Shown here piece by piece: positions 1 through 9,700 of a DNA stretch of 64,000 nucleotides. Location of the stretch: the NCBI RefSeq assembly GCF_964199755.1, contig NC_133897.1, positions 111,352,037 through 111,416,036 of the forward strand, given 5' to 3'. Source of the DNA: Larus michahellis. Lineage: Eukaryota > Chordata > Aves > Charadriiformes > Laridae. The notes below the pieces were generated by a model, which did no database searches, was not told the origin of the DNA, and was given only the letters and a program-made list of their open reading frames with translations. Position 1 is the first letter of the stretch; each line of letters starts with the position of its first letter. The translations under genes and the position numbers were made by a program.

Positions 1-957
1 TTCAAAGCCCCTTATTCCATAACATTTATGTCATGCCCAGGTCCCACACTATAAAATACGACCTCATTAACCACTACCACCCTTCCCACCTTTTGTTATA
101 ATACACAGATATCATTCCCTTAATCCACAGACCACCCCTATGGAATGTCTGTCAAATGTCCATAAACATCCATAAATACCCACAAAAGTCCAGAAAATGT
201 CCACTGAGTTCATTCAGCCCATGACCCTGGGCTCCATCTGCCATGGCAGTCACCCAGGACAGGAGAGATGGTGTGTTGTGTGGAGTTACTGGGCATCAAA
301 GCCAGCTCAGGTCATGTCACTGCTGCGCTTGCACCACTTCTTATAAGACTTGTTCTCCATTGGTTCGGGTGGTTCCTGCTATAGCAATTCCTGTAACATG
401 CAACTCAAATCATGGGTTACAACAATTTAAAGGTATATCCATTACAATCTCCAGCCCTGGTCCCTTTGGGCCAGGTTATAAGGATGTAACATTGTAATGA
501 ACTATTCTCCTTGCTCCTAGCCTGGCTACCAACAAGGGGTTCCTGCTATAATAATTCCCATAACATGCAACTCAAATCCTGGGTTTAACTTTACTCCCGA
601 TTTCTCTACTTCCTCCCCTCGAGCGGTGCAGGGGGACGGGGAATGAGGATTGTGGTCAGTTCATCACACATTGTTTCTGCCATTTTTTCCTCCTCAGGAG
701 AGGACTCATCACACTCTTCTCCTGCTCCAGCATGGGGTCCCTCCCATGGGAGACAGTTCTCCATGAACTTCTCCAATGTGAGTCCTTCCCATGGGCTGCA
801 GTTCTTCACAAACTGCTCCAGCATGGGTTCCTTCCACAGGGTGCAGTCAGTCCTTTGGTCATCCATCATTAACATTCATGGGCTGCAGGGGGACAGCCTG
901 CTTCACCACGGTCTTCACCACAAGCTGCAAGGGAATCTCTGCTCCGACAGGCAGGTG
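1..957 (-). mobile_element. Endogenous retrovirus remnant (internal/LTR piece), runs off the left edge
   Basis: From about 1 to 535 the sequence resembles repetitive retrovirus-derived DNA seen in bird genomes. From about 585 to 957 it resembles the middle of a bird LTR with imperfect repeats built around TGCTCCAGCATGGG and CCCATGGGCTGCAG (for example near 727, 790 and 818). The same repeat type appears in reverse complement inside the LTR at 30705-31627, which fixes the orientation as minus. No retroviral reading frame survives; the small open frames here are fragments. The assignment rests on remembered resemblance plus the internal match to the copy at 31 kb, and the inner boundaries are approximate. 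Confidence 0.6.
371..585. repeat. Pair of 48-bp direct repeats (371-418 and 538-585)
   Basis: Both copies begin GGTTCCTGCTATA and end in TGGGTT, with the shared core TAACATGCAACTCAAATC; they differ at only a few positions. They are separated by 119 bases of retrovirus-like sequence. The second copy runs directly into LTR-like sequence at about 585, so it sits at an element junction. Confidence 0.85.
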
Positions 958-1315
958 TTCAGCCAGCTCAGGAAAGCAGGGCTCCATCACACATAACGGT
1001 TACTTGGGAAGACAAAACACCATAATTCTGAATGTCTTCCCCCAGCTTTATATACTGAGCATGACGTCATATGGCATGGAATATACCTTTGGTCAGTTGG
1101 GGTCAGCTGTCCCACCTGTGTCTCCTTCCAACTTTTTGTGCACTCCCAGCCTACTTGCTGTGGGGTGGGGTGAGGAGCAGAAAAGGTCTTGACTGCTTAG
1201 CAACAACCAAGAACATCAATGTTTTACCAATGTTATTTTCATCCCAAATCCAAACCATAGCGCTACATCAGCTGCTAGTAAGAAAGCCAACTCTATCCCA
1301 GAGGAAACCATGGCA
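958..1315 (-). mobile_element. LTR U3 fragment, family shared with the solo LTR at 43446-43970
   Basis: From the motif GCAGGTGTTCAGCCA onward this stretch aligns with 43645-43970: the same order of CAGGAAAGCAGGGCT, the block GAGCATGA(C/T)GTCATATGG, GGGGTCAGCTGTCC and TTGTGCACTCCCAGCC. It ends at TATCCCAGAGGAAACCATGG followed by CA, which read on the minus strand is a TG-type LTR start. On the minus strand a TATATAAAG box (plus 1046-1053) and a perfect CRE palindrome TGACGTCA (1062-1069) lie in order for a U3 promoter. Joined to a different LTR type at about 957, so the whole left-edge element is chimeric. Confidence 0.75.
1046..1069 (-). promoter_or_regulatory. TATA box and CRE of the LTR promoter
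   Basis: The minus strand reads TATATAAAG at 1046-1053, preceded upstream by the perfect CRE/ATF palindrome TGACGTCA at 1062-1069. In the related solo LTR the corresponding sites are degraded: TGATGTCA, and GATAAAAAG at about 43759-43768. Whether this LTR is still transcribed cannot be told from sequence. Confidence 0.5.
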
Positions 1316-4300
1316 CCTGGCTTCCTGATTCATGGAAAGTTCAGGAAGGTTGGGGCAAAAACCCAAAAGAAATTCCATTTCCAGAGCCATTGTTTATGGA
1401 AATACTGTGAGTTATCAGCATATAGGGAGTTTGGCTGGAGCAGGTTTCAGGGCAGGTCTGTCAGGACAGTTTATCTTTCTGACCCTGCCTTACAGGCTGC
1501 CTAGAACCCCAATGGGCAATTTAACAGGAATAGTGCAAGCTGCCGTGGCCCTATTCAGTGGTGGCTTTGTTCAAAAATCATTCCTTTAGACGTTCTCACC
1601 AATTGCAGTGATCTTTCCAATTACAGGATCTTCACTTCACTGTAGTTCATAAACAGTTAAACATCTGTAATGATCTGGGGAATTTTTCCATTTGCTGCCT
1701 ATTAAATTGCTTAGTATCGACAAATCATTATAACTAACAGACAGATTAAAAATCAAGCATCCCCACATTTCCAATGTTTGCTTTCTTTGTGGCTTTTTAA
1801 TTACATTTAGAATATAGTTCCAAGGGCTGGTGAGAGACCATAAACAACAATATTCATTAAACCTTGACAATCTTGCATTTAAATGGAAGCAACCCCTTGG
1901 GCAAAAAAATACACCACCAAATCACATCAAAGAAAAGTGCCTGCTAGTTATAAGACTACAAGGTAGGAAGGCGAATCCCTTGACAAAAGATGTAGCAAGG
2001 AGGTAATTTGGCAAAAAGGAGTTTAAGCCAAAAGCAATCAGCTTTTTGCAGGAGTGAGCTGGAAAGTTAGAGATGCCAAAAAGAAACCATGCACAGAGAT
2101 ATAAAGATCCTGCACTCCATAACTAAGTGTGACAGAAGTTCAAAGAGCTCTTGGTGGGGAGAAGAGGCCAGAGAATGGTGTCCAAATTTTTGAGTGTCTG
2201 GTGTAGATAAGTGCATTGTCTTTTGTACCATCAGTCTACAAACAAGGATATTTGGATTAGAAACCATTTATAGGGTCTATATTTGTTTAAGCTTCAGTTT
2301 TATTGATTCCTGGAGGCATAAATAGTACAACGCTCCTGGAGGCTTAAGCACCTTAAAAATTTGAAACCCTTGGAAAGGTTATGCTGAAGTTAGAGAAGAA
2401 GGTATTCCTGAGCAGAAAACCCAAATCATAAGAAACGTCCAGCCCCAGCCCCTTAACTCTCAGGGGGAAAAAAAGGAAAAAAAAAACAAAAAAAAAAACC
2501 AAAAAAACCACAGGACCCCAATGCATGGAACCGAGACAAAAAATCTCATTGGTCAGTAGAGGAAGAGAATTGACCTGATCCGGGACGTCATCCAATAGGA
2601 TAAGTATGGCTATATGTTTCAATATGCCATTGTCCCTGTCTTCCTTCCCCACCAAACCACAACTTTTTCTTCATAAAATGAAAATACAAGCCATATTCTA
2701 AACAATAAAAGCAAGATGTCCTTCCCAAAGAAAAACATCCCACAGGTCATAAACCTGAGGAACTCATTGCAAAAGGATGCTTTGAAGGCTAAAAGTTTAC
2801 ATGAGCACAAAGGGGGAGAGGGGATAAAAGAACCAAAAAACCCCAAGCACACAACAAAAAATTCAAGCTTACTAAACACCCAGAAGCAAAATTCAGTTAA
2901 CTCAAACAGCTGGAGCTTTGTTCTTGGGGCATCCACCAATGGTTACTGCTGTAAACAAAATACTTCACTAGCTGGACCTTTGGTTTTACCTGAGCTCACG
3001 GTAGGTATGTCCTTACATCCCCTCAGTACCACCACTGAAGTGACCGCTCTCTCCCTGACCAGCTGATGGCCCCCAACCAGAAGAACCTGTGGTCAGTACT
3101 GAAAATTTCTGTTTCATCATCATCCTCCCGCCTCCTTCCTGCAGTGCTCCTTGTTGTAGTCTGAAACAACAAAGCAGCCAAAGCTCCAGATGTGCGGTCG
3201 CTGTGGCTCTGCCCTGGGGCTTGGCAGCAGGGGGAGCCAAAACTGAAGTCAGTACAGTCCCATGCAAGCGATCCGTAAGTGAGCAACAGCAGGTTACAGA
3301 GAAGGGGTCTAAGGGTTCAGCTGCTTGTGCAAACCCAATTTCCAGCACAGCTGAGCACAGCTTTTGCTGTTCACAATGGCTGAGCTAATACTGATAGCTA
3401 GTCTAAAACTAGCTCCGAGGAGCTTTTATCTTACTGTAAATAGGCCTTTTTTAGCTTCTCCATGACTCAATTACCCATTGGCAGAGGCAAGTGGAAATAA
3501 TGAGTTAAGACTGTTTTTTTTTACCTCAAGGGTACCGTGCAGATAAACATATTGAAGATGATGGGGTGTGTGCTCAGACACTGAAGCAGTAGAGACCAAG
3601 CTAATGTTGTCTTCATTTGCTTTCCGTTGTCTTCTTATACCACCTTCTTATTTTGACGTAGCTTCATTCTGCAAATCTATTCTTTCATATACCTTCATTA
3701 CTGGATTTGTTTTGATATGTGAATATATTACAGAAATTAAACAGTCAATACCAAACAGTAAAAGTCAAGCTTCCACAAGTTCCTCTGCCCCCACCTCCTA
3801 CCAAGACAACTGCCTTCTGGCTTTGGTATTAAATTAAGATTTTAGAAAAGAGGGGAAAAAAGAGAGTTTCTCTCTTTTTCTTCCTTTTATTGCCTACTGA
3901 GCCCAAATGCCACTTGTGAAGATTAGTACGCTTACAAAAAATTCAATTTACCAATGCAAACACACTCAAATTTTTGCTCCAAGTCTCAATATCAATGCAT
4001 GGCTGAGAATGACGAATGAACAATATAAGAGGCTTTTCAATTATACATAACAGATAACCAAACATTGTTTATGGAAAATGTGTTTAGTTGGAATAATGGG
4101 CAGGTAGATACAAACTAGATTGAGAACAAAATGCAAGTCTGTTGATTTTCTGTCACACTAAAGTAATGAAGCATGCAATAAAAGCATGCTATAGACTAAT
4201 TAACAGTCAAAAGAAAAAAACTACAAATGCCTGAAGAAACATTCTTTTCTTTCAGTTTCTATCATGAACCTAAAACAAAAGCTGAATATTAATGTCCTGA

Positions 4301-4556
4301 AAGAGAAAAAGCAATAGACAAAGCTGTTATATCGGTTATCTCTGTTCTTTGCATGTCAAAAATGATAAGTAGGTTCTTTTAGACAGCAATGATTTCACAC
4401 TAAACATAATATGAAAAGTACACAAACAGCACTTTAAAAAAATCACCCGATTCTTAAAGCTAGAAATTAAATGTAAGAACAAAAATATGTCAATTAAAAA
4501 AACTCCCCATAATCCAAGGGGAAATTGTTAGCAACATGTTACATTACTTCAACACA
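1316..4556. other. Non-coding stretch without recognised gene
   Basis: Mixed sequence with no supported coding region. It holds an A-rich tract at 2466-2511, a promoter-like cluster at 2547-2600 with an antisense poly(A) hexamer at 2298-2303, a moderately GC-rich stretch at 3060-3370 that I cannot assign, and then AT-rich DNA up to the CR1. Confidence 0.6.
2298..2600 (-). other. LTR-like unit: CCAAT/CRE cluster followed by AATAAA, unassigned
   Basis: Read on the minus strand, a CCAAT-complement box (ATTGG, plus 2592-2596), GACGTC (plus 2584-2589) and a second box (CCAAT; plus 2548-2552) are followed about 250-290 bases later by AATAAAA (plus 2297-2303). This order and spacing is what a U3-R unit of an LTR or a short promoter plus terminal exon would look like. 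I recognise no family and see no TG/CA ends, so it is only a candidate. Confidence 0.3.
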
Positions 4557-5426
4557 CACACATCTATGGGGCTGGATGGGATCCACCCATGGATACTGAG
4601 GGAGCTGGCAGAAGTGCTCACCAAACCACCTTCCGTCATTTATCAGCAGCCTTGGCAAACCAGGGAGGTCCCAGTTGATTGGAGGTTAGCAAACGGGATT
4701 CCCATGCACAAGAAGGGCCCAAAGGAGGATCCGGGGAACTACAGACCTATCAGTCTGACCTTGGTGCTGAGGAAGGTTATAGAGCAGATCATCCTGAGTG
4801 CCATTACGCCATACATACAGAACACCATGTGATCAGGCACAGTCAGCATGGGTTTATGAAAGGCAAGTCCTGCTTGACTAAACTGATCTCCTTCTATGAT
4901 AAGCTGACCCACTTAGTGGATGAGGGAAAGGCTGTGGATGTTGTTTACCTGGACTTTAGCAAAGCATTTGACCCCATTTCATACAGCATTCTCCTGGAGA
5001 AACTGTCTGCTCATGGCTTGGATGGCTGTACTCACTGCTGGGTAAAAAACTGGCTGGATGGCCAGACCCAAAGAGTGGTGGTGAATGGAGTTAAATCCAG
5101 TTGGCAGCCAGTCATGAGTGGTGGTCCCCAGGGCTCAGTATTGGGGACAGTTCTGTGTAATAGCTTTATCAATGATCTGGACGAGGGGATCGAGTGCACC
5201 CTTAGTAAGTTTGCAGTTGACACCAGGTTGGGCGGGAATGTCAATCTGCTTGAGGGAAGGAAAGCTCTACAGAGGGACATGGACAGGCTGGATCAATGGA
5301 CCGAGGCCAATGGTATGAGGTTCAACAAGGCCAAGTGCCAGGTCCTGCACTTGGGTCACAGCGCTACAGGTTTGGGAAAGAATGGCTGGGAAGCCGCCTA
5401 GTGAAAAAGGACCTTGGGGGTCTTCG
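4557..5426 (+). mobile_element. CR1 LINE, 5'-truncated, left part
   Basis: Start of a CR1 retrotransposon running in the same direction as MC2R. Homology begins near GGGGCTGGATGGGATCCACC and proceeds through the reverse-transcriptase region. It corresponds to the same CR1 segment as 48527-49010 and breaks off at GGACCTTGGGGGTCTT, where an LTR begins. The element lacks its 5' untranslated region, first ORF and endonuclease portion, as is normal for 5'-truncated LINE copies. Confidence 0.92.
4566..5401 (+). pseudogene. CR1 reverse transcriptase fragment, frameshifted
   Basis: The first reading frame (to about 4829) shows the conserved DGIHP start of the RT fingers, DWRLAN and GNYRPISLT. The frame then changes at about 4829 by a single indel, and the palm continues with [11 protein letters not shown] (first catalytic aspartate), [10 protein letters not shown] and a polymerase core reading FAVDD-like as FAVDT, where an alanine-aspartate-aspartate core is expected. 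The frameshift and altered catalytic site mean it is dead. The other half of the protein lies beyond the LTR at 6054-6606. Confidence 0.9.
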
Positions 5427-6053
5427 CAGTATGGGATGGGTTGGCCGACGACAACAGATGCTCTCCCCCACCTCTCACTCTAAGGAGAGGAAGAAGAGAG
5501 ATAAAGAGAGTTAAGAGTTCAGAAAAAAGAACTAAAGTACTTTAATGAAATATTAATAATAAAATCTTCAAAAAGGAAAACATGAAATAGGTACCATATA
5601 TATAAAATATACACAAAACCATATCAAGCTCCCAGGGAGATGTCACTGGTAAGCACTGGGAAAGTTCCAGACTGGACTCAGTGACAAATGGGAACTGGAA
5701 CACACTGACCGGGGTCAAAAGGCAGACGAGCTGACGGGGTGTCCTCAGACATCAGTCATTGAAGAAAAGAGAGCCACTGGAGAAAATCCAAAGATGAAAA
5801 GTCCTTGGAAAAGAGCCCTCAGAGAGGAGCCAGCCTGACCCCTTTGACCCCTCGGCTTTTGTACCGAGCATGGCAGACGGGATGGAATACCCGACTGGCC
5901 AGTTTGGGTCACCTGACCTGTCCACAGGTGCGACCCCTCCACAGGGTAAACAGCCCAGTCGGCTGACCCTGGTTGTGACAGCAACAAGTGTAAGCAGGAG
6001 CCTCTCACTGAACAGAAAGGTGGCTCTGCTCCACCCCAAACCAGGACAGGGAT
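5427..6053 (-). mobile_element. LTR inserted into the CR1 (same family as 45885-46606)
   Basis: The CR1 sequence stops at about 5426 and resumes at about 6054, so this 0.6-kb segment is a later insertion. It aligns along most of its length with 45885-46606: ACTTTAATGAAAT, CCATATCAAGCTCCCAGG, CTTTGACCCCTCGGCTT, TTTGGGTCACCTG, GGTGCGACCC and CCAAACCAGGACA occur in the same order. That last motif, read on the minus strand as TGTCCTGGTTTGG, is a typical bird LTR start. Only one LTR is present, with no internal genes, so it is a solo LTR. Both boundaries are uncertain by about 10 bases and a clean target duplication could not be fixed. Confidence 0.85.
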
Positions 6054-6606
6054 ATCCGTCAACAGCCAGCTGAATATGAGCCAGCAGTGTGCCCAGGTGG
6101 CCAAGGAGGCCAATAGCACCCTGGCCTGTATCAGGTGTAGCGTGGTGAGTAGGACTGGGGAAGTGATTGTACGTCTGTGCTCGGCACTGGTGAGGCCCCA
6201 CCTCGAGTGCTGTGTCCAGTTTTGAGCCCCTCACTACAAGAAAGACATTGAGGTGCTGGAGCGGGTCCAAAGAAAAGCAACGAAGCTGGTGAAGGGTCTA
6301 GAGAACAAGTCTTGTGAGCAGCGACCAAGGGAGCTGGGGTTTTTTAGCCTGGAGAAAAGCAGGCTGAGGGAAGACCTTATCACTCTCTACAACTACCTGA
6401 AAGGAGGCTGTAGCGAGGTGGGGGTCGATCTCTTCTCCCAAGTAACAGGCGATAGGAGACGAGGAAATGGCCTCAAGTTGCACCAGGGGAGGTTTAGACT
6501 GGATATTAGGAAAAATTTCTTCACTGAAAGGGTTATCAAATATTGGAACAGGCTGCCCAGGGATGTGGCTGAGTCCCCATCCCTGGAGGTATTTAAAAAG
6601 GTGTAG
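6054..6606 (+). pseudogene. CR1 ORF2 C-terminal region, stop-broken
   Basis: Encodes the thumb and C-terminal part of the CR1 polymerase protein: [37 protein letters not shown] and [11 protein letters not shown] tryptophan codon conserved in the copy at 49.2 kb has become TGA at 6223-6225, and the frame ends early at 6606. The protein is split from its catalytic half by the inserted LTR. Confidence 0.88.
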
Positions 6607-6722
6607 ATGTGGTGCTGAGGGACATGGTTTTAGTGGTGCACTTGGCAGTGTTGGGTTTACAGTTGGACTCAATGATCTTAAAGGTCTTTTCCAACCTAAA
6701 TGATTCTATTATTCTATGATTC
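6054..6722 (+). mobile_element. CR1 LINE, right part with 3' end
   Basis: Resumes the interrupted CR1 with CAGCCAGCTGAATATGAGCC and continues to the 3' untranslated region (GATCTTAAAGGTCTTTTCCAACC) and the terminal octamer-like ATTCTATTATTCTATGATTC. It matches 49040-49701 throughout. Confidence 0.92.
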
Positions 6723-9700
6723 TAATACTCCAAGCTTAAAAGACAGACACACAACAGATATCAATGCATTTAGAGACTATACAGATAAATTCTTCTTTAA
6801 AATCCACTTGGACAGTGTTTCCGTTTTTATCAGGTAAGTGATATGTAACAGTCATCAGGAAAAGTAAATTGAAACATTTCAGCACTAACAGAACCTTCAC
6901 CTGTCAGTCTTTTGGGGTTTAAGTGATATAAAAATTGCATGGGCTATCTTTGACATTCGTACTTTAAATTGCAGTATTCCTTTCTCTAATATTGTCTCTC
7001 CCATTCAGCTTAACTCCATTGTCAAAGCTTCCAATATAAATATAAATCAGCATTTTATAGAACAAAAGGTAGTACAGTTGGTCAGATTAACTGCAGTTAC
7101 AAACCTAAGATTGTAGGGATGCTGTCTCAGCCTGATGTGAAGTCTTCACATATTCCATCACCATCTCTCTGCACAAAAGGAAAAGGAAGGAGGAAAAATA
7201 AAAGGAGACCTTCAACCTGCTTTATCAAAAGATTACAGTCTTCTCCCTTCCCACCTCCTGCTCAGTAGAAATGACAGACGTACTGCTGCTTTTGCCCTCA
7301 GACAGTCCCACTGTGGGCCCTGGGGTGCAAGATTTTTCTGAGACCAAGAAAGAAGAAAAGTAAAAATGCTGAAGTAACTCCTCAGTCTCTGAATCATCAA
7401 CTAGGGATTTCAATAAAGTGACAATTTATTTTACTGTCTTGAAAGTGTAAAGTCTTTTAGTGATACTTATATTCCTTTGCGTATTTTTATTTATTAGCTT
7501 TAATTAGTGCCAAAGGACTTAGTATTTCTTCTCCTACCTAGAGAGAAAGCATGAAGGTATAAAATTTTATTTAGATGTTCAGGTTTCTTTAGAGATTTTT
7601 TTCTAAATGAGAAATAAAAATTCAAATATTATATTAAATTTCAAATCAAGAATCTTCTCACATTGCATGGCTGGCAATCCTATGCAAATTATTTGGAAGT
7701 TTATGAGGTTTTTTTGAAAACTAACTGCACTAACTAAACGTGAAATTTCTGCTTGCCAATAGCAAACTAGACGACCCACTCCACAGACTATCCCCGTATG
7801 TGAAACGTCGTTTTGCTGTCCTTAGTGTGATGCATGTTTTACAATTAAGCAATAAAAAACAGCTTCCCCATCAGACCGTGAATGACAAGAGAAGGAAGGT
7901 GTCCCAAAGAAGACTTCAGGTCAAAAGCTACCTGACCTGTGCCACCGTCTGCCATTAGCAATGTTTATCACAAACAAGGCTAGAAGGAAAAGAGGAAAGT
8001 AGTCCTACCTTGTAGGAGGTTCTAGAAGAAGAGAATGCAAAGTCCTAGATACTTCCTTTCTAAGGTATTGGCTCCTCCTAAACTTTGAAAGACTAGACCT
8101 GTGAAAAAAAACTAAACTGTGTATGTCTTGAAGGCTTTATTGTTTTCAAGTGCATATAATATTGAGCATCTTGAAGTTCCTTACCATATTTATAGATACT
8201 TTTTAACAAGTATAATGATCCCAATCTACATACAAATGTTGTAATTTATGTAACTGTAATGTAAAATTAAGGATATGTTTATTTTTTAAAGGCAATTTCA
8301 TCGATGAAAATAACTTTCATTGAAAACTGTGTCAAGGTCAGTTATTTTGTTGCCAGTACTCCAAAAGCAAAATTAGTAAGAAAAAGCAAAAATGAAGTTC
8401 AGGTACTTAAAGAAATGGGAGAGAATAATTGAAATAAAGTTCTTGATAGAAATAAATTCCTCAGGTGAGAAGCCTGTTGATATGAATCACAGTATTTGCT
8501 TTTTGAAGGTGAAAAATAATTATATAGTAATCTTGATAATGGATAATCATGTGGAAAATACTTAACAAATGCCTCTTCTAGGTTTTCTTTGGTTAGAATG
8601 TCCCCTGAAAGCTCCATAAAGAGGGAAAGCAGGGAAAACAAACAGTAATTAAGAAAGAAAAAAAGGAGGATCCCAAACAGCCAATCACATTTAATAAAAC
8701 GTGTACTCCTTTTGACCATTCTCATTCGCACCTTTGAAGAAATTAATGTACTTTTTACAAGATGACTAAATTCTGATATACTATTGATCGAATGTACTGA
8801 ACATTTATAGAGATATAAAATATAGAACCTGGAATACCAGTATTTGAGCATTGGTTCCTGACCACTACACTATGGATGTGAAAAACATCTCTCAGGGCAA
8901 AAGCAATGACAGCTTTTCCTTTTGAAACCTTTCTGATCTTTCACATTGAATCCAATATTATACCTAAAACATTTGCAATATCATAACACAAAAAGAGCAA
9001 ATCCAAATATTTAAAAATTAGTCAATGTTAATATTAAAGTTGACCAGGCAACTGCAGTTAACCCTTGCAGGTACTGAGTCTAATGCACTCTTTAATTACG
9101 CTATTGTAGGCTTTAACAGAATTTCATCTACTATTCCTTTTAGAAAAATCGAAGCGTGCAAAAAAAGTTCTATTGCAAGCATTTATGTTAATACACACAT
9201 GAGGAACCTGAAATGAAAAGCCATTTAGACCAACAGTGCACTCTTGGGACATTTGGGCTAACAAAACTAACTGCAGCACTCCATATGGGCTGACACTAGA
9301 GATTGACTGCTCTTAACCTCAGAGGAAGATAAGAGGCCCAGGAAACTAGGTCTCCATTCTAAAGAAGTTGGAAGGAAACCATGGCCACATAGCCATCCTT
9401 ACCTCCTCCTACCTTTTATTACTCTTTCCAGCCTGGCCTGGTGAGAGTGTCATGCCACCTGCCCCCACAGGCTGCTGGTTCATGACTTTGCCTGTTCCCA
9501 TGCCTCGTCACGTAAGGGCAGACCAGCTGGGAAGTCTCCAGCTCTCCTCCTTGTTTTCCCCTCACTCCAGTACACTAGATACAACCACGCAGTGCAAGAA
9601 AATAACAGCACTACCTTTGATATCACTGCAAGTATTTTTGATTAATGATAAATCAAGCTTCCCAGGGGTTTGGCACCGTAACCATACATTTATGCTCAAC

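Noticed and set aside
8399..8851. 150-codon minus-strand frame with hydrophobic stretches
   Set aside because: AT-rich sequence gives F/L/I/Y-rich translations; no recognisable family or splice context.
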